A stretch of 64,000 nucleotides of DNA from Lachnospiraceae bacterium AM48-27BH (GTDB taxonomy: Bacteria > Bacillota > Clostridia > Lachnospirales > Lachnospiraceae), in contig QUFC01000001.1 of the NCBI GenBank assembly GCA_003478355.1, positions 1 through 64,000 on the forward strand. Reading direction: 5' to 3'. How positions within the stretch are numbered: position 1 is the stretch's first letter; each line of letters begins with the position of its first letter. Below, piece after piece: positions 57,085 through 64,000 of this stretch. The notes under the pieces were generated by a model, which saw nothing but the letters and a program-made list of their open reading frames with translations, searched no databases and was not told the DNA's origin. The translations under genes and the position numbers were made by a program.

Positions 57085-58143
57085 ATGGGATATACAAAGA
57101 CGACATTTGATCACACTGCAGATGGAACCGAAGTTTACCGTTATACATTGACCAATGAACAGGGCGTAAGCGCTTCTTTTACTAATTTTGGCGCGATCTG
57201 GCTGACCATGTCTGTTCCGGATAAAAACGGTCAGTTTGACGATGTGATTTTAGGATATGACTCTGTAGACAGCATTCAGACACAGCCTGGACATCCGGGG
57301 GAACCTGTGGGACGTAACGCGAACCGGATCGGTGGCGCGAAATTCACGCTGAATGGCGTTACCTATGAACTGGCTAAGAATTCTGCCGAGGTCAACAACC
57401 TGCACAGTGGTCCGGATTATTACCGTGACAGGATCTGGGACGCAGAAGTGGAAGAGACAGCGCTGGGAACTACCATTACCTTTGGCTTGCACAGCCCAGA
57501 TGGCGATCAGGGATATCCAGGTAATGCAGACATCACTGTTTCTTATACCCTTACACCAGATAACTGCTTAAAACTGGACTATCATATGGTAAGTGATGCG
57601 GATACCATCGCCAACTTTACCAACCATGTATATTTTAACCTGGGCGGATACAAGTCTGGAAGTGCTCTGGATCAGAAGGTCTGGATCGATGCAGATTATT
57701 TCACGGCAACCGATGCGAATTCCATTCCGACCGGCGAACTGGTGGCAGTTAAGGGAACCCCGATGGATTTCACCGAGATGAAGCCGATTGGACGCGATAT
57801 CCAGGAAGATTATCAGGCGTTAAAATATGGCAATGGTTATGACCATAACTGGGCATTGAACCATCCGGCAGGTGAACTTTCTTTATCTGCGAAGGCAGAA
57901 GATGAGAAGACTGGCCGTACCATGGAGGTTTATACGGATCTTCCTGGCGTTCAGTTCTACACAGCCAACTCTTTAAAGACAGAGCATGGAAAGAATCATG
58001 CAGTTTATACACCAAGATGTGGTTACTGCTTTGAGACCCAGTATTTCCCAGACGCGATCAATAAGCCGGAGTTTGCTTCTCCAGTGGTAAAAGCAGGGGA
58101 AGAGTATAGGACAACAACCATTTACAAGTTTGGTGTGAAATGA
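57085..58143 (+). CDS. galM: Aldose 1-epimerase (galactose mutarotase)
   Basis: A 352-residue GalM. It has VGRNANRIGGAKFTLNGVTY (substrate Arg/Asn), NNLHSGPDYYRDRIWD (first catalytic His), FTNHVYFNLGG (second His: NHxYFNL), a YDHNWALNH Asp/His segment and the catalytic Glu in CFETQYFPDAINK. The length is normal. It interconverts alpha- and beta-aldoses, fitting galactose release by LacLM, though it is 44 kb away. AGGAGG precedes the ATG. Its stop overlaps the topB start by four bases, so the two are co-transcribed although functionally unrelated. Confidence 0.97.
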   Translation: MGYTKTTFDHTADGTEVYRYTLTNEQGVSASFTNFGAIWLTMSVPDKNGQFDDVILGYDSVDSIQTQPGHPGEPVGRNANRIGGAKFTLNGVTYELAKNSAEVNNLHSGPDYYRDRIWDAEVEETALGTTITFGLHSPDGDQGYPGNADITVSYTLTPDNCLKLDYHMVSDADTIANFTNHVYFNLGGYKSGSALDQKVWIDADYFTATDANSIPTGELVAVKGTPMDFTEMKPIGRDIQEDYQALKYGNGYDHNWALNHPAGELSLSAKAEDEKTGRTMEVYTDLPGVQFYTANSLKTEHGKNHAVYTPRCGYCFETQYFPDAINKPEFASPVVKAGEEYRTTTIYKFGVK

Positions 58144-60200
58144 CGAAGTCCTTATACATAGCGGAGAAGCCCAGTGTGGCTCAGGAATTCGCCAAGGCAC
58201 TGAAGAAGAACTGGCGGAGGGGCGATGGCTATCAGGAAGCGGATGACGCGATCGTAACCTGGTGCGTAGGACATCTGGTGACCATGAGTTATCCAGAGGC
58301 CTATGACCCGGCACTGAAGCGCTGGAGTTTGCAGACCCTGCCGTTTCTCCCAAAAGAGTTTAAGTACCAGGTTATTGACAGTGTTTCTAAACAGTTTCAG
58401 ATCGTAAGCAGTCTGCTTAACCGTCCGGATGTGGATACCATCTATATCTGCACCGACTCCGGACGAGAGGGAGAATATATTTATCGTCTGGTGGATCAGA
58501 TGGCAGGTGTGAAAGGAAAAACACGAAAACGTGTCTGGATCGATTCCCAGACGGAGGAGGAGATTCTTCGTGGTATCCGGGAAGCCAAGGACTGGAGTGA
58601 GTATGATAATTTATCAGCCTCTGCCTATCTCCGTGCCAAAGAAGATTACCTGATGGGAATTAATTTCTCCAGACTGCTTACACTAAAGTATGGCAATACG
58701 GTGGCCAATTATCTGAAGAAAGATCGGACAGTGGTTTCTGTTGGCCGTGTGATGACCTGTGTTCTTGGTATGGTAGTCCGACGGGAGCGGGAGATCAGGA
58801 ACTTTGTGAAGACACCATTTTACCGTGTGATCGGCACGTTTGAGCATCAGGGAATGACCTTTGATGGGGAGTGGAAGAGCGTTCCTGGCTCCAGATATTT
58901 TGAGACCCCGTTTCTTTATAAGGAAAATGGATTCAAGGAGAAAAAGACGGCAGAACAGCTGATTGCGGAACTTTCTGCAGAGCCTCCGGTAACGGCAGTA
59001 ACAGCGTCGGTGGAGCGGAAAAAGGAGACCAAGAATCCGCCTCTTTTATACAATCTGGCAGAGCTTCAGAATGATTGTTCCAAGATGTTCAAGATCAGTC
59101 CGGATGAGACCTTACGGGTGGTCCAGGAGCTTTATGAGAAGAAGCTGGTGACTTATCCCAGAACCGATGCCAGAGTGCTTTCTACGGCAGTTTCCAAGGA
59201 AATTTATAAAAATATCAGTGGCTTAAAGGGCTTTGGGCCATTGGGCTCCTTTGCAGAAGAAGTTTTGGAGATGGGAAGCTATAAGGGCATCGCCAAGACC
59301 CGTTATGTCAATGATAAGCAGATCACCGACCATTATGCCATTGTCCCAACGGGGCAGGGATTGGGGGCTCTTCGAAGCTTAAACCCACTGTCTGCCAAGG
59401 TTTATGAGGTGATCGGCAGAAGATTTCTGAGTATTTTTTATCCGGCAGCGGTTTATCAGAAAACAGCGCTGGATCTGGTTCGTGGGAATGAACATTTCTT
59501 CGCTAATTTCAAGGTGCTGACGGAGCAGGGGTATTTAAAAGTAGCAGATGTGTCCGGCGGTAAGAAAAAATTCCAGGAAGAAGGGGATGACTCCGAGCGG
59601 AACCAGAAAGATCTGGAAAACCCGGAATTTTTGAAGATGTTAGCCTCCTTAAAGAAAGGAATCCAGTTAGATATCCGGGAATTTCATATCAAAGAGGGCG
59701 AGACATCACCGCCGAAGCGTTATACTTCCGGTTCTATGATTCTTGCCATGGAGAATGCAGGACAGCTGATCGAGGATGAGGAGCTGCGTGCCCAGATCAA
59801 GGGCAGCGGAATCGGCACCAGTGCCACCAGAGCCGAGATTTTGAAAAAACTGGTAAATATCCAATATCTGATGTTAAATGCTAAAACCCAGGTGATCACG
59901 CCGACGTTGCTTGGCGAACTGATTTTTGAGGTGGTAAATGCCTCCATCCGTCAGCTTCTGAACCCGGATCTGACGGCAAGCTGGGAAAAGGGACTGACCT
60001 ATGTGGCAGAGGGAAGTATCACTTCTGATGAATATATGACTAAATTAGAGAATTTCGTAGCAGGACGGACCATGAATGTACTGCGGCTGAATAATCAGTT
60101 CCAGCTTCGTGATAATTTCGATGCTGCTGCGGTAAATTATAATAAGCCTCAGGCAACCACAAAACAGGCCAGTGGCAGAAAGAAGGAAAACAGACAATGA
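58140..60200 (+). CDS. topB: DNA topoisomerase III
   Basis: A 686-residue type IA topoisomerase. The TOPRIM domain opens SLYIAEKPSVAQEFAKALKK and has CTDSGREGEYIYRLV (acidic metal residues). The catalytic Tyr is in KKLVTYPRTDARVLS (~residue 339). Other family blocks are YLMGINFSRLLTLKYG, SVGRVMTCVLGMVV, TDHYAIVPTGQGLGAL and GIGTSATRAEILKKL. It resembles chromosomal TopB more than conjugative-element versions, as there are no mobile genes here. It overlaps galM by four bases and the next gene by four bases. Confidence 0.96.
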   Translation: MTKSLYIAEKPSVAQEFAKALKKNWRRGDGYQEADDAIVTWCVGHLVTMSYPEAYDPALKRWSLQTLPFLPKEFKYQVIDSVSKQFQIVSSLLNRPDVDTIYICTDSGREGEYIYRLVDQMAGVKGKTRKRVWIDSQTEEEILRGIREAKDWSEYDNLSASAYLRAKEDYLMGINFSRLLTLKYGNTVANYLKKDRTVVSVGRVMTCVLGMVVRREREIRNFVKTPFYRVIGTFEHQGMTFDGEWKSVPGSRYFETPFLYKENGFKEKKTAEQLIAELSAEPPVTAVTASVERKKETKNPPLLYNLAELQNDCSKMFKISPDETLRVVQELYEKKLVTYPRTDARVLSTAVSKEIYKNISGLKGFGPLGSFAEEVLEMGSYKGIAKTRYVNDKQITDHYAIVPTGQGLGALRSLNPLSAKVYEVIGRRFLSIFYPAAVYQKTALDLVRGNEHFFANFKVLTEQGYLKVADVSGGKKKFQEEGDDSERNQKDLENPEFLKMLASLKKGIQLDIREFHIKEGETSPPKRYTSGSMILAMENAGQLIEDEELRAQIKGSGIGTSATRAEILKKLVNIQYLMLNAKTQVITPTLLGELIFEVVNASIRQLLNPDLTASWEKGLTYVAEGSITSDEYMTKLENFVAGRTMNVLRLNNQFQLRDNFDAAAVNYNKPQATTKQASGRKKENRQ

Positions 60201-60874
60201 ATAAAGAGCAGATGACAATCAAGGCATTATTTGACACAAGCAAAACTCAGGCAGGCAGACGCTTGAGCAAGTATACGTATCCATGGGAGGTACTTCCTCA
60301 TATCGGCGAGATCGCAGAGGCAATCGGCAAAAGACTTCCACAGGATGAGTACAACCATCTGGGCAAAAATATCTGGATCCATAAATCTGTGAATGTACCT
60401 CCGACAGTAGCATTAAGAGGACCTGCTGTTATCGGACCAAAGACGGAGATCCGCAACGGCGCATTTATCCGCGGTAATGTGATCGCTGGTGAGGGTGTTG
60501 TGATCGGTAACTCCGCAGAGTTAAAGAATGTGATCTTATTTGATGGTGTTCAGGTTCCTCACTTCAACTATGTTGGTGATTCCATTCTCGGTTACAAGGC
60601 TCATATGGGAGCAGGTGCGGTAACTTCCAACGTAAAAGCGGATAAAGACCTGGTAAAGATCCATGCAGAGGATGGCGACATCGAGACTGAGTTAAAGAAA
60701 GTTGGAGCATTCATCGGCGATGAGGGCGAGATTGGCTGCAATAGCGTGCTGAACCCGGGAACTGTCATTGGTAAGAATTCCAATGTTTATCCATTAAGCA
60801 GTGTAAGAGGATGCGTAAATGCCAACTCCATTTATAAAAAAGAGGGCGAGATCGTAGAAAAAGAAGAGCGCTGA
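60197..60874 (+). CDS. Left-handed beta-helix (hexapeptide) protein, GlmU-like
   Basis: A 225-residue protein with hexapeptide repeats forming a left-handed beta-helix at ~residues 62-215 (ALRGPAVIGPKTEIRNGAFI, GNVIAGEGVVIGNSAELKNV, GCNSVLNPGTVIGKNSNVYP). The segment VPHFNYVGDSILGYKAHMGA closely resembles the GlmU/LpxA acyltransferase core, and the first ~60 residues are helical. It probably transfers an acetyl or similar group to a nucleotide sugar or amine; it lacks the GlmU uridyltransferase half. Its start overlaps topB by four bases (ATGA). A palindrome and a terminator follow. Confidence 0.85.
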   Translation: MNKEQMTIKALFDTSKTQAGRRLSKYTYPWEVLPHIGEIAEAIGKRLPQDEYNHLGKNIWIHKSVNVPPTVALRGPAVIGPKTEIRNGAFIRGNVIAGEGVVIGNSAELKNVILFDGVQVPHFNYVGDSILGYKAHMGAGAVTSNVKADKDLVKIHAEDGDIETELKKVGAFIGDEGEIGCNSVLNPGTVIGKNSNVYPLSSVRGCVNANSIYKKEGEIVEKEER

Positions 60875-60890
60875 TCAATTCGGTATCAGA

Positions 60891-60912
60891 GGGGTCAAAA
60901 GCTTTTGACCCC
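60891..60912. repeat. 22-bp perfect palindrome
   Basis: GGGGTCAAAAGCTTTTGACC plus CC reads the same on both strands (60891-60912). There is no T-run; it may be a processing stem or a protein-binding site just before the terminator. Confidence 0.7.
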
Positions 60913-60930
60913 AACATCATATTATAATGA

Positions 60931-60984
60931 AAAACAGAGTCAGCTGTACGCGAAGGATATGTTCCGGACAGCTGACTCTGTTTT
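60931..60984 (+). terminator. Terminator after the galM-topB operon
   Basis: A perfect 17-bp stem (60931-60947 with 60968-60984) ends in TTTT on the plus strand and TTTT on the minus strand. It can end transcripts from both directions. Confidence 0.88.
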
Positions 60985-60988
60985 GTCA

Positions 60989-61109
60989 TTTCATAGGAAA
61001 GTTCGTCTTATGAAATCAAAAACGCTCCGCGAGGATCGCACTGCGGCGGAAAGGAAGAGTGCCGCTGCCGCGCCCCGCCGCAGGCGGAGAATCCTGTGAG
61101 CAGGATTCT
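60989..61109. repeat. Dispersed hairpin repeat, copy 2
   Basis: It has the same order of parts as 39973-40096: a stem TTTCATAGGA/TCTTATGAAA (60989-61016), AACGCTCCGCG, a GC-rich CGC-repeating core, and a terminal hairpin AGAATCCTG..CAGGATTCT (61088-61109). The core sequences differ but the framework is shared. Confidence 0.65.
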
Positions 61110-61128
61110 ATTTTATATAACAGGGGAT

Positions 61129-61757
61129 TTATTTTGTTCCGAAGATACGGTCACCCGCATCACCAAGACCAGGGCAGATGTAAGCATTTTCGTTCAGGCA
61201 GCGATCCAGGTGGCCAACGTAGATCTGAACGTCCGGATGAGCCTTGTGAAGACGCTCCACACCTTCAGGAGCAGCGATGATGCACATAAATTTAATGCTT
61301 TTGCCCCCGTGCTGTTTGATGAAATCAATGGCAGCAACTGCGGAACCACCGGTTGCTAACATGGGATCAGTAACTACGATGGTTCTCTGATCGATCGGAT
61401 CTGGCAGTTTACAGTAATATTCGTGAGGCTCGTGGGTCTCTTCGTCACGATACAGACCAATGTGACCAACCTTTGCGGATGGAACCAGCGCAAGAATACC
61501 ATTGACCATGCCAAGACCAGCACGCAGGATCGGAACAACAGCCATTTTTTACCTGCGATCATTGGAGTCATGCAGGTTTCGATTGGAGTTTCTACTTCCA
61601 CATCGGTCAAAGGCAGATCGCGCAGAGCCTCGAATCCCATCAGCATGGCGATCTCCTCGATCAGGGAACGGAACTCATTGGTACCGGTCTTTTTGTTGCG
61701 GAGAATAGAGATTTTGTGCTGGATCAGCGGGTGGGTTAAGATAGTTACGTTTTCCAT
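61129..61757 (-). CDS. upp: Uracil phosphoribosyltransferase, suspected frameshift
   Basis: A ~209-residue enzyme when repaired, making UMP from uracil and PRPP. The N-terminal frame gives [20 protein letters not shown] and [19 protein letters not shown]; the second gives [20 protein letters not shown] and the PRPP loop [19 protein letters not shown]. They join if one A is added to the run of six at 61545-61550. The C-terminus [13 protein letters not shown] is the canonical uracil-binding end. The ATG at 61757 has AAAGGA upstream. The perfect match on both sides argues for a sequencing loss. Confidence 0.95.
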
Positions 61758-61790
61758 GGTATATTGTCCTTTCATGATTAAAATATAAGT

Positions 61791-62666
61791 TTATTTTCCA
61801 TCCATAGGATATGCCACAATGGCGTAATCTCCCAGGGCGTGTGGAACCGGAATTGAAAAATACAAGGTGCTGTTGCTTAAATAGCTGAAGGATTCCGGGA
61901 AAATGGAGGTGTCTTCATTTTTGGAAGGAAAATCAGCTTTGTTTAAAAGATCGGTAAAATAGTCGATACTCTGGCTGGAACGGTAATCCCAGAGAGCAGA
62001 AGTCAGCTTCGGTTCTGCAGCAACGAAATGTATATCCCAGAGAGAAGAAGTTGATTCTGGTTCTGCGCTAACGAAATGTACATCATCGGACATCAAGTAG
62101 CCTGCCATGGTGTAGGCATCGGAATAATCATTGATCCCTAAGGATTTTACCTGATTTAAGTCTACTGTATTGGTGTAGAAGGTCTGTACTGGATAAGCCC
62201 CCTGTTTGACGTAGTATTCACCCTGGTATACAACGGTGATGCGGCTGGTGTCCAAGGAAACAACCTTGCAGTCAATGGTCAGGTAATCCATATTTTTCAG
62301 ATCCAGGGCATCACAGATGGAGATGGCGTTTTGATAGAGCAGGTCATTAACCTGGCTCTGCTTTGTCTCGTCCTTCATGTGAGCCACTACCGGATAAGCG
62401 ATGGAACCGGCTGGAAAATCCTTTGGATGATAAGTTTCTATCTTGGTAGAGCCGGAAACGCTGGCAGATACATCGGCTGCCTTAGTTGTTTCTTCGGGTT
62501 TCTTGGAAGACTTAGTTTCAGCAGCGGTGGTCTCCGGGGCCATGGTCTCTGCGGCAGTTGTATGGGTACTGGTCAAATCCATTTTTTCCTGGCTCTTTTT
62601 GCGGCAGCCTCCGGTCATCATGACACTGGCGGCCAGAAGAAAGAGCAGTAACGTTTTCTTTCGCAT
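61791..62666 (-). CDS. Lipoprotein with Thr/Glu-rich linker (DUF3298/DUF4163-like)
   Basis: A 291-residue lipoprotein. The signal and lipobox are LLFLLAASVMMTGGCRKKS (lipidated Cys ~21), and a low-complexity linker rich in Thr, Ala and Glu follows (~30-75). The folded domain starts IETYHPKDFPAGSIAYPVVA; the middle ITVVYQGEYYVKQGAYPVQT resembles the DUF4163/DUF3298 module found near anti-sigma or wall proteins, a weak recognition. A 16-residue tandem duplication (VHFVSAEPESTSSLWD then IHFVAAEPKLTSALWD) interrupts the domain. AGGAGG precedes the ATG. Role unknown, outside the membrane. Confidence 0.75.
   Translation of the reverse strand: MRKKTLLLFLLAASVMMTGGCRKKSQEKMDLTSTHTTAAETMAPETTAAETKSSKKPEETTKAADVSASVSGSTKIETYHPKDFPAGSIAYPVVAHMKDETKQSQVNDLLYQNAISICDALDLKNMDYLTIDCKVVSLDTSRITVVYQGEYYVKQGAYPVQTFYTNTVDLNQVKSLGINDYSDAYTMAGYLMSDDVHFVSAEPESTSSLWDIHFVAAEPKLTSALWDYRSSQSIDYFTDLLNKADFPSKNEDTSIFPESFSYLSNSTLYFSIPVPHALGDYAIVAYPMDGK
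61987..62082. repeat. 48-bp tandem duplication inside the lipoprotein gene
   Basis: Units 61987-62034 and 62035-62082 are in frame and about 80 percent identical, adding 16 residues. The third-position and replacement differences show the duplication is not brand new. Confidence 0.9.
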
Positions 62667-62802
62667 GCAGTTCCTCCTTTGAAATCATGTAAAATTACAA
62701 ACAATTTTATTATACTATAAATAAAGTGCTTTTGAAATCTTTATTTTTACGATATAATGAAAATATTCTGTACAACATTCTTAAGGAAAAAGGAGAGGGA
62801 AG

Positions 62803-63951
62803 ATGGAACAGGTAGTGATGGGAAAACAACAGATGCGACAGAGAAATTCCGGATTTCTGGCATTTTTTATCAGCGGCATCTGCGTCATCAGCAGCGGTAT
62901 TGTCGTCAGTCTGCTGCAGGAGATGTATGGATTTGAATATGGAATGACAGGAACATTATTGTCATTGATGAGCATTGGCAATCTGATTTCCGGCTTTGTG
63001 ACAGGTATTCTGCCTGGAAAGATCGGAACCAGAAAGACGGTGGCGATTCTGACTTCCGGTTATGCAATCGGTTATCTGTGCATGGGCTTAAGTGGTCTGA
63101 TGGTGCTTCTGATGCTGTCATTCTTCTTGCTGGGAATTGCAAAGGGCTGTACCTTAAATACATGTACGATCCTGGTGGGAGACAACAGCGCAAACCGCAC
63201 GAAGGGCATGAACATTATGCACAGCTGCTATGCGACCGGCGCTTTATTGTGTCCGTTTTTTGTGGCATTTGCAGCGAAAAAGGGATCGCTGGTGCCGTTA
63301 TTTATCCTGGCTGCAGCAGGATTGTTGATGTGGCTGATCTTTCTGTCAGCGCCGATGGAAGGAAAAAGAAAGACCAAAGAGAAGACTACAGACTGGGGCT
63401 TTTTGAAGAGTAAGAAATTCTGGCTGTTAACCGGGCTGTTATTCTGCCAGAACGCAGCAGAATTCAGTGTTAATGGTTGGATGGTAACTTATTTTAAAGA
63501 CAGCGGGATTATTTCTGGTATGTTAAGTACTTACACCGTGACGGTTATGTGGACGGCGACCCTGATTGCCCGAATGTTGATTGCGTTTGTATTTCCGATT
63601 AAAAATTCATATTCTGCCATGATCAAGATGGGTGCAGGCTGTATCGTGTTTTATCTTGGCATGATGATGGCGGGCAGCCAGATTCCGGCAATCCTGCTGC
63701 TGTTCGCCTTTGCCTTTGCCATGGCAGGCATGAATCCGACCGCTGTAGCCAGCGCAGGTAAGATGACCAGCGCTACCAGTATCGGAGTCATGCTTCCAGC
63801 CGCCAGCAGCGGAGCTATCATTATGCCATGGGTCACCGGGATCATCTCCCAGTATGCAGGTCTGAGTGTGGGAATGGCTTCCAACATTGTACCTTGCATT
63901 GGACTTCTGGTGTTTGCGGTATTGGTGAAGAGAGTCAGTGAGGAAGAATAG
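62803..63951 (+). CDS. Major facilitator superfamily transporter
   Basis: A 382-residue MFS protein with about 12 hydrophobic segments. The motif-A-like loop between TM2 and TM3 reads GNLISGFVTGILPGKIGTRK. TM4-5 contain CTILVGDNSANRTKGMNIMH and SCYATGALLCPFF, which resembles the FucP/glucose-type or YfkF-like branch of sugar transporters. AAAGGAGAGGG precedes the ATG. It is probably monocistronic. Substrate not determinable. No terminator is visible before the window ends. Confidence 0.88.
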   Translation: MEQVVMGKQQMRQRNSGFLAFFISGICVISSGIVVSLLQEMYGFEYGMTGTLLSLMSIGNLISGFVTGILPGKIGTRKTVAILTSGYAIGYLCMGLSGLMVLLMLSFFLLGIAKGCTLNTCTILVGDNSANRTKGMNIMHSCYATGALLCPFFVAFAAKKGSLVPLFILAAAGLLMWLIFLSAPMEGKRKTKEKTTDWGFLKSKKFWLLTGLLFCQNAAEFSVNGWMVTYFKDSGIISGMLSTYTVTVMWTATLIARMLIAFVFPIKNSYSAMIKMGAGCIVFYLGMMMAGSQIPAILLLFAFAFAMAGMNPTAVASAGKMTSATSIGVMLPAASSGAIIMPWVTGIISQYAGLSVGMASNIVPCIGLLVFAVLVKRVSEEE

Positions 63952-64000
63952 AAGATAGAGTAATTGGCTAAAAATATAAATAAGCATGCCGGATGATAAA

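Noticed and set aside
58140..60200. topB as part of a conjugative element
   Set aside because: No transfer, relaxase or integrase genes are near; it is coupled to galM and a metabolic gene.

Overview
The window looks like a chromosomal segment of an anaerobic, low-to-mid GC Firmicute of the Lachnospiraceae / Clostridium cluster XIVa type. This is inferred from the rRNA end, the AGGAGG ribosome sites, a Rex operator ahead of an iron alcohol dehydrogenase, a formate-channel gene, LacL/LacM-type split beta-galactosidase, Ser-Asn-Ala-rich (PSNA) linkers in a surface lyase and the general gene style. No species can be named from the sequence alone.

Layout. 1-509: 3' end of a 23S rRNA, then tRNA-Pro(TGG) and tRNA-Gly(GCC), with no 5S. 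489-6037: a compact ~5.5 kb integrative mobilizable element inserted in the 3' end of tRNA-Gly and bounded by a 23-bp direct repeat. It carries a tyrosine integrase, an HUH/helicase rolling-circle Rep, a MobV relaxase with a candidate oriT, small accessory genes and a small HTH regulator. Behind it are the end of an older relative (6042-6320) and a broken XRE-type gene. 7120-14447: an NSS-family symporter, a cytosolic heparinase II/III-like protein, and a lacL-lacM-araD group. 14580-20360: LacX-like mutarotase, a LacI-family regulator, and divergently a phosphofructokinase paralogue, a TIM paralogue and a LarA-type (nickel-pincer) racemase/epimerase homologue. 20539-30276: an uncharacterised locus with two adjacent U32-family proteins, a large ATPase-LuxR regulator, a MacB-like ABC exporter and its adaptor. 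30532-38286: enolase, a 1952-residue cell-surface polysaccharide lyase family 8 protein, and a small secreted Cys-rich protein. 38551-44937: Rex-controlled alcohol dehydrogenase, short Fur-like protein, SstT serine/threonine transporter and a LysR regulator. 43283-49345: a NikABCDE-like importer ending in an M14-type aspartoacylase-like gene. 49331-63951: FocA-type channel, tRNA-Gly(CCC), a type IIA topoisomerase gene pair, deoD, asd, galM, topB, a hexapeptide-repeat protein, upp, a lipoprotein and an MFS transporter.

How genes may work together. The same 10-bp palindrome (CAAACGTTTG), inside a longer shared stretch, lies before both the phosphofructokinase operon (16598) and the PL8 lyase (31919). 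This suggests one LacI-family regulon linking surface polysaccharide cleavage to a dedicated lower sugar pathway. The heparinase-like gene and lacLM-araD add to a carbohydrate-scavenging theme. The LarA homologue would need nickel, and a NikA-like importer is encoded 23 kb away. Both links are inference.

Quality warning. Eleven sites in ten genes, including enolase, a topoisomerase A subunit, asd and upp, are each repaired by adding back one base, nearly always in a short run of the same base. The pattern of losses only, several in housekeeping genes, fits sequencing or assembly error better than real gene decay. These genes are annotated as single coding regions with a suspected frameshift.
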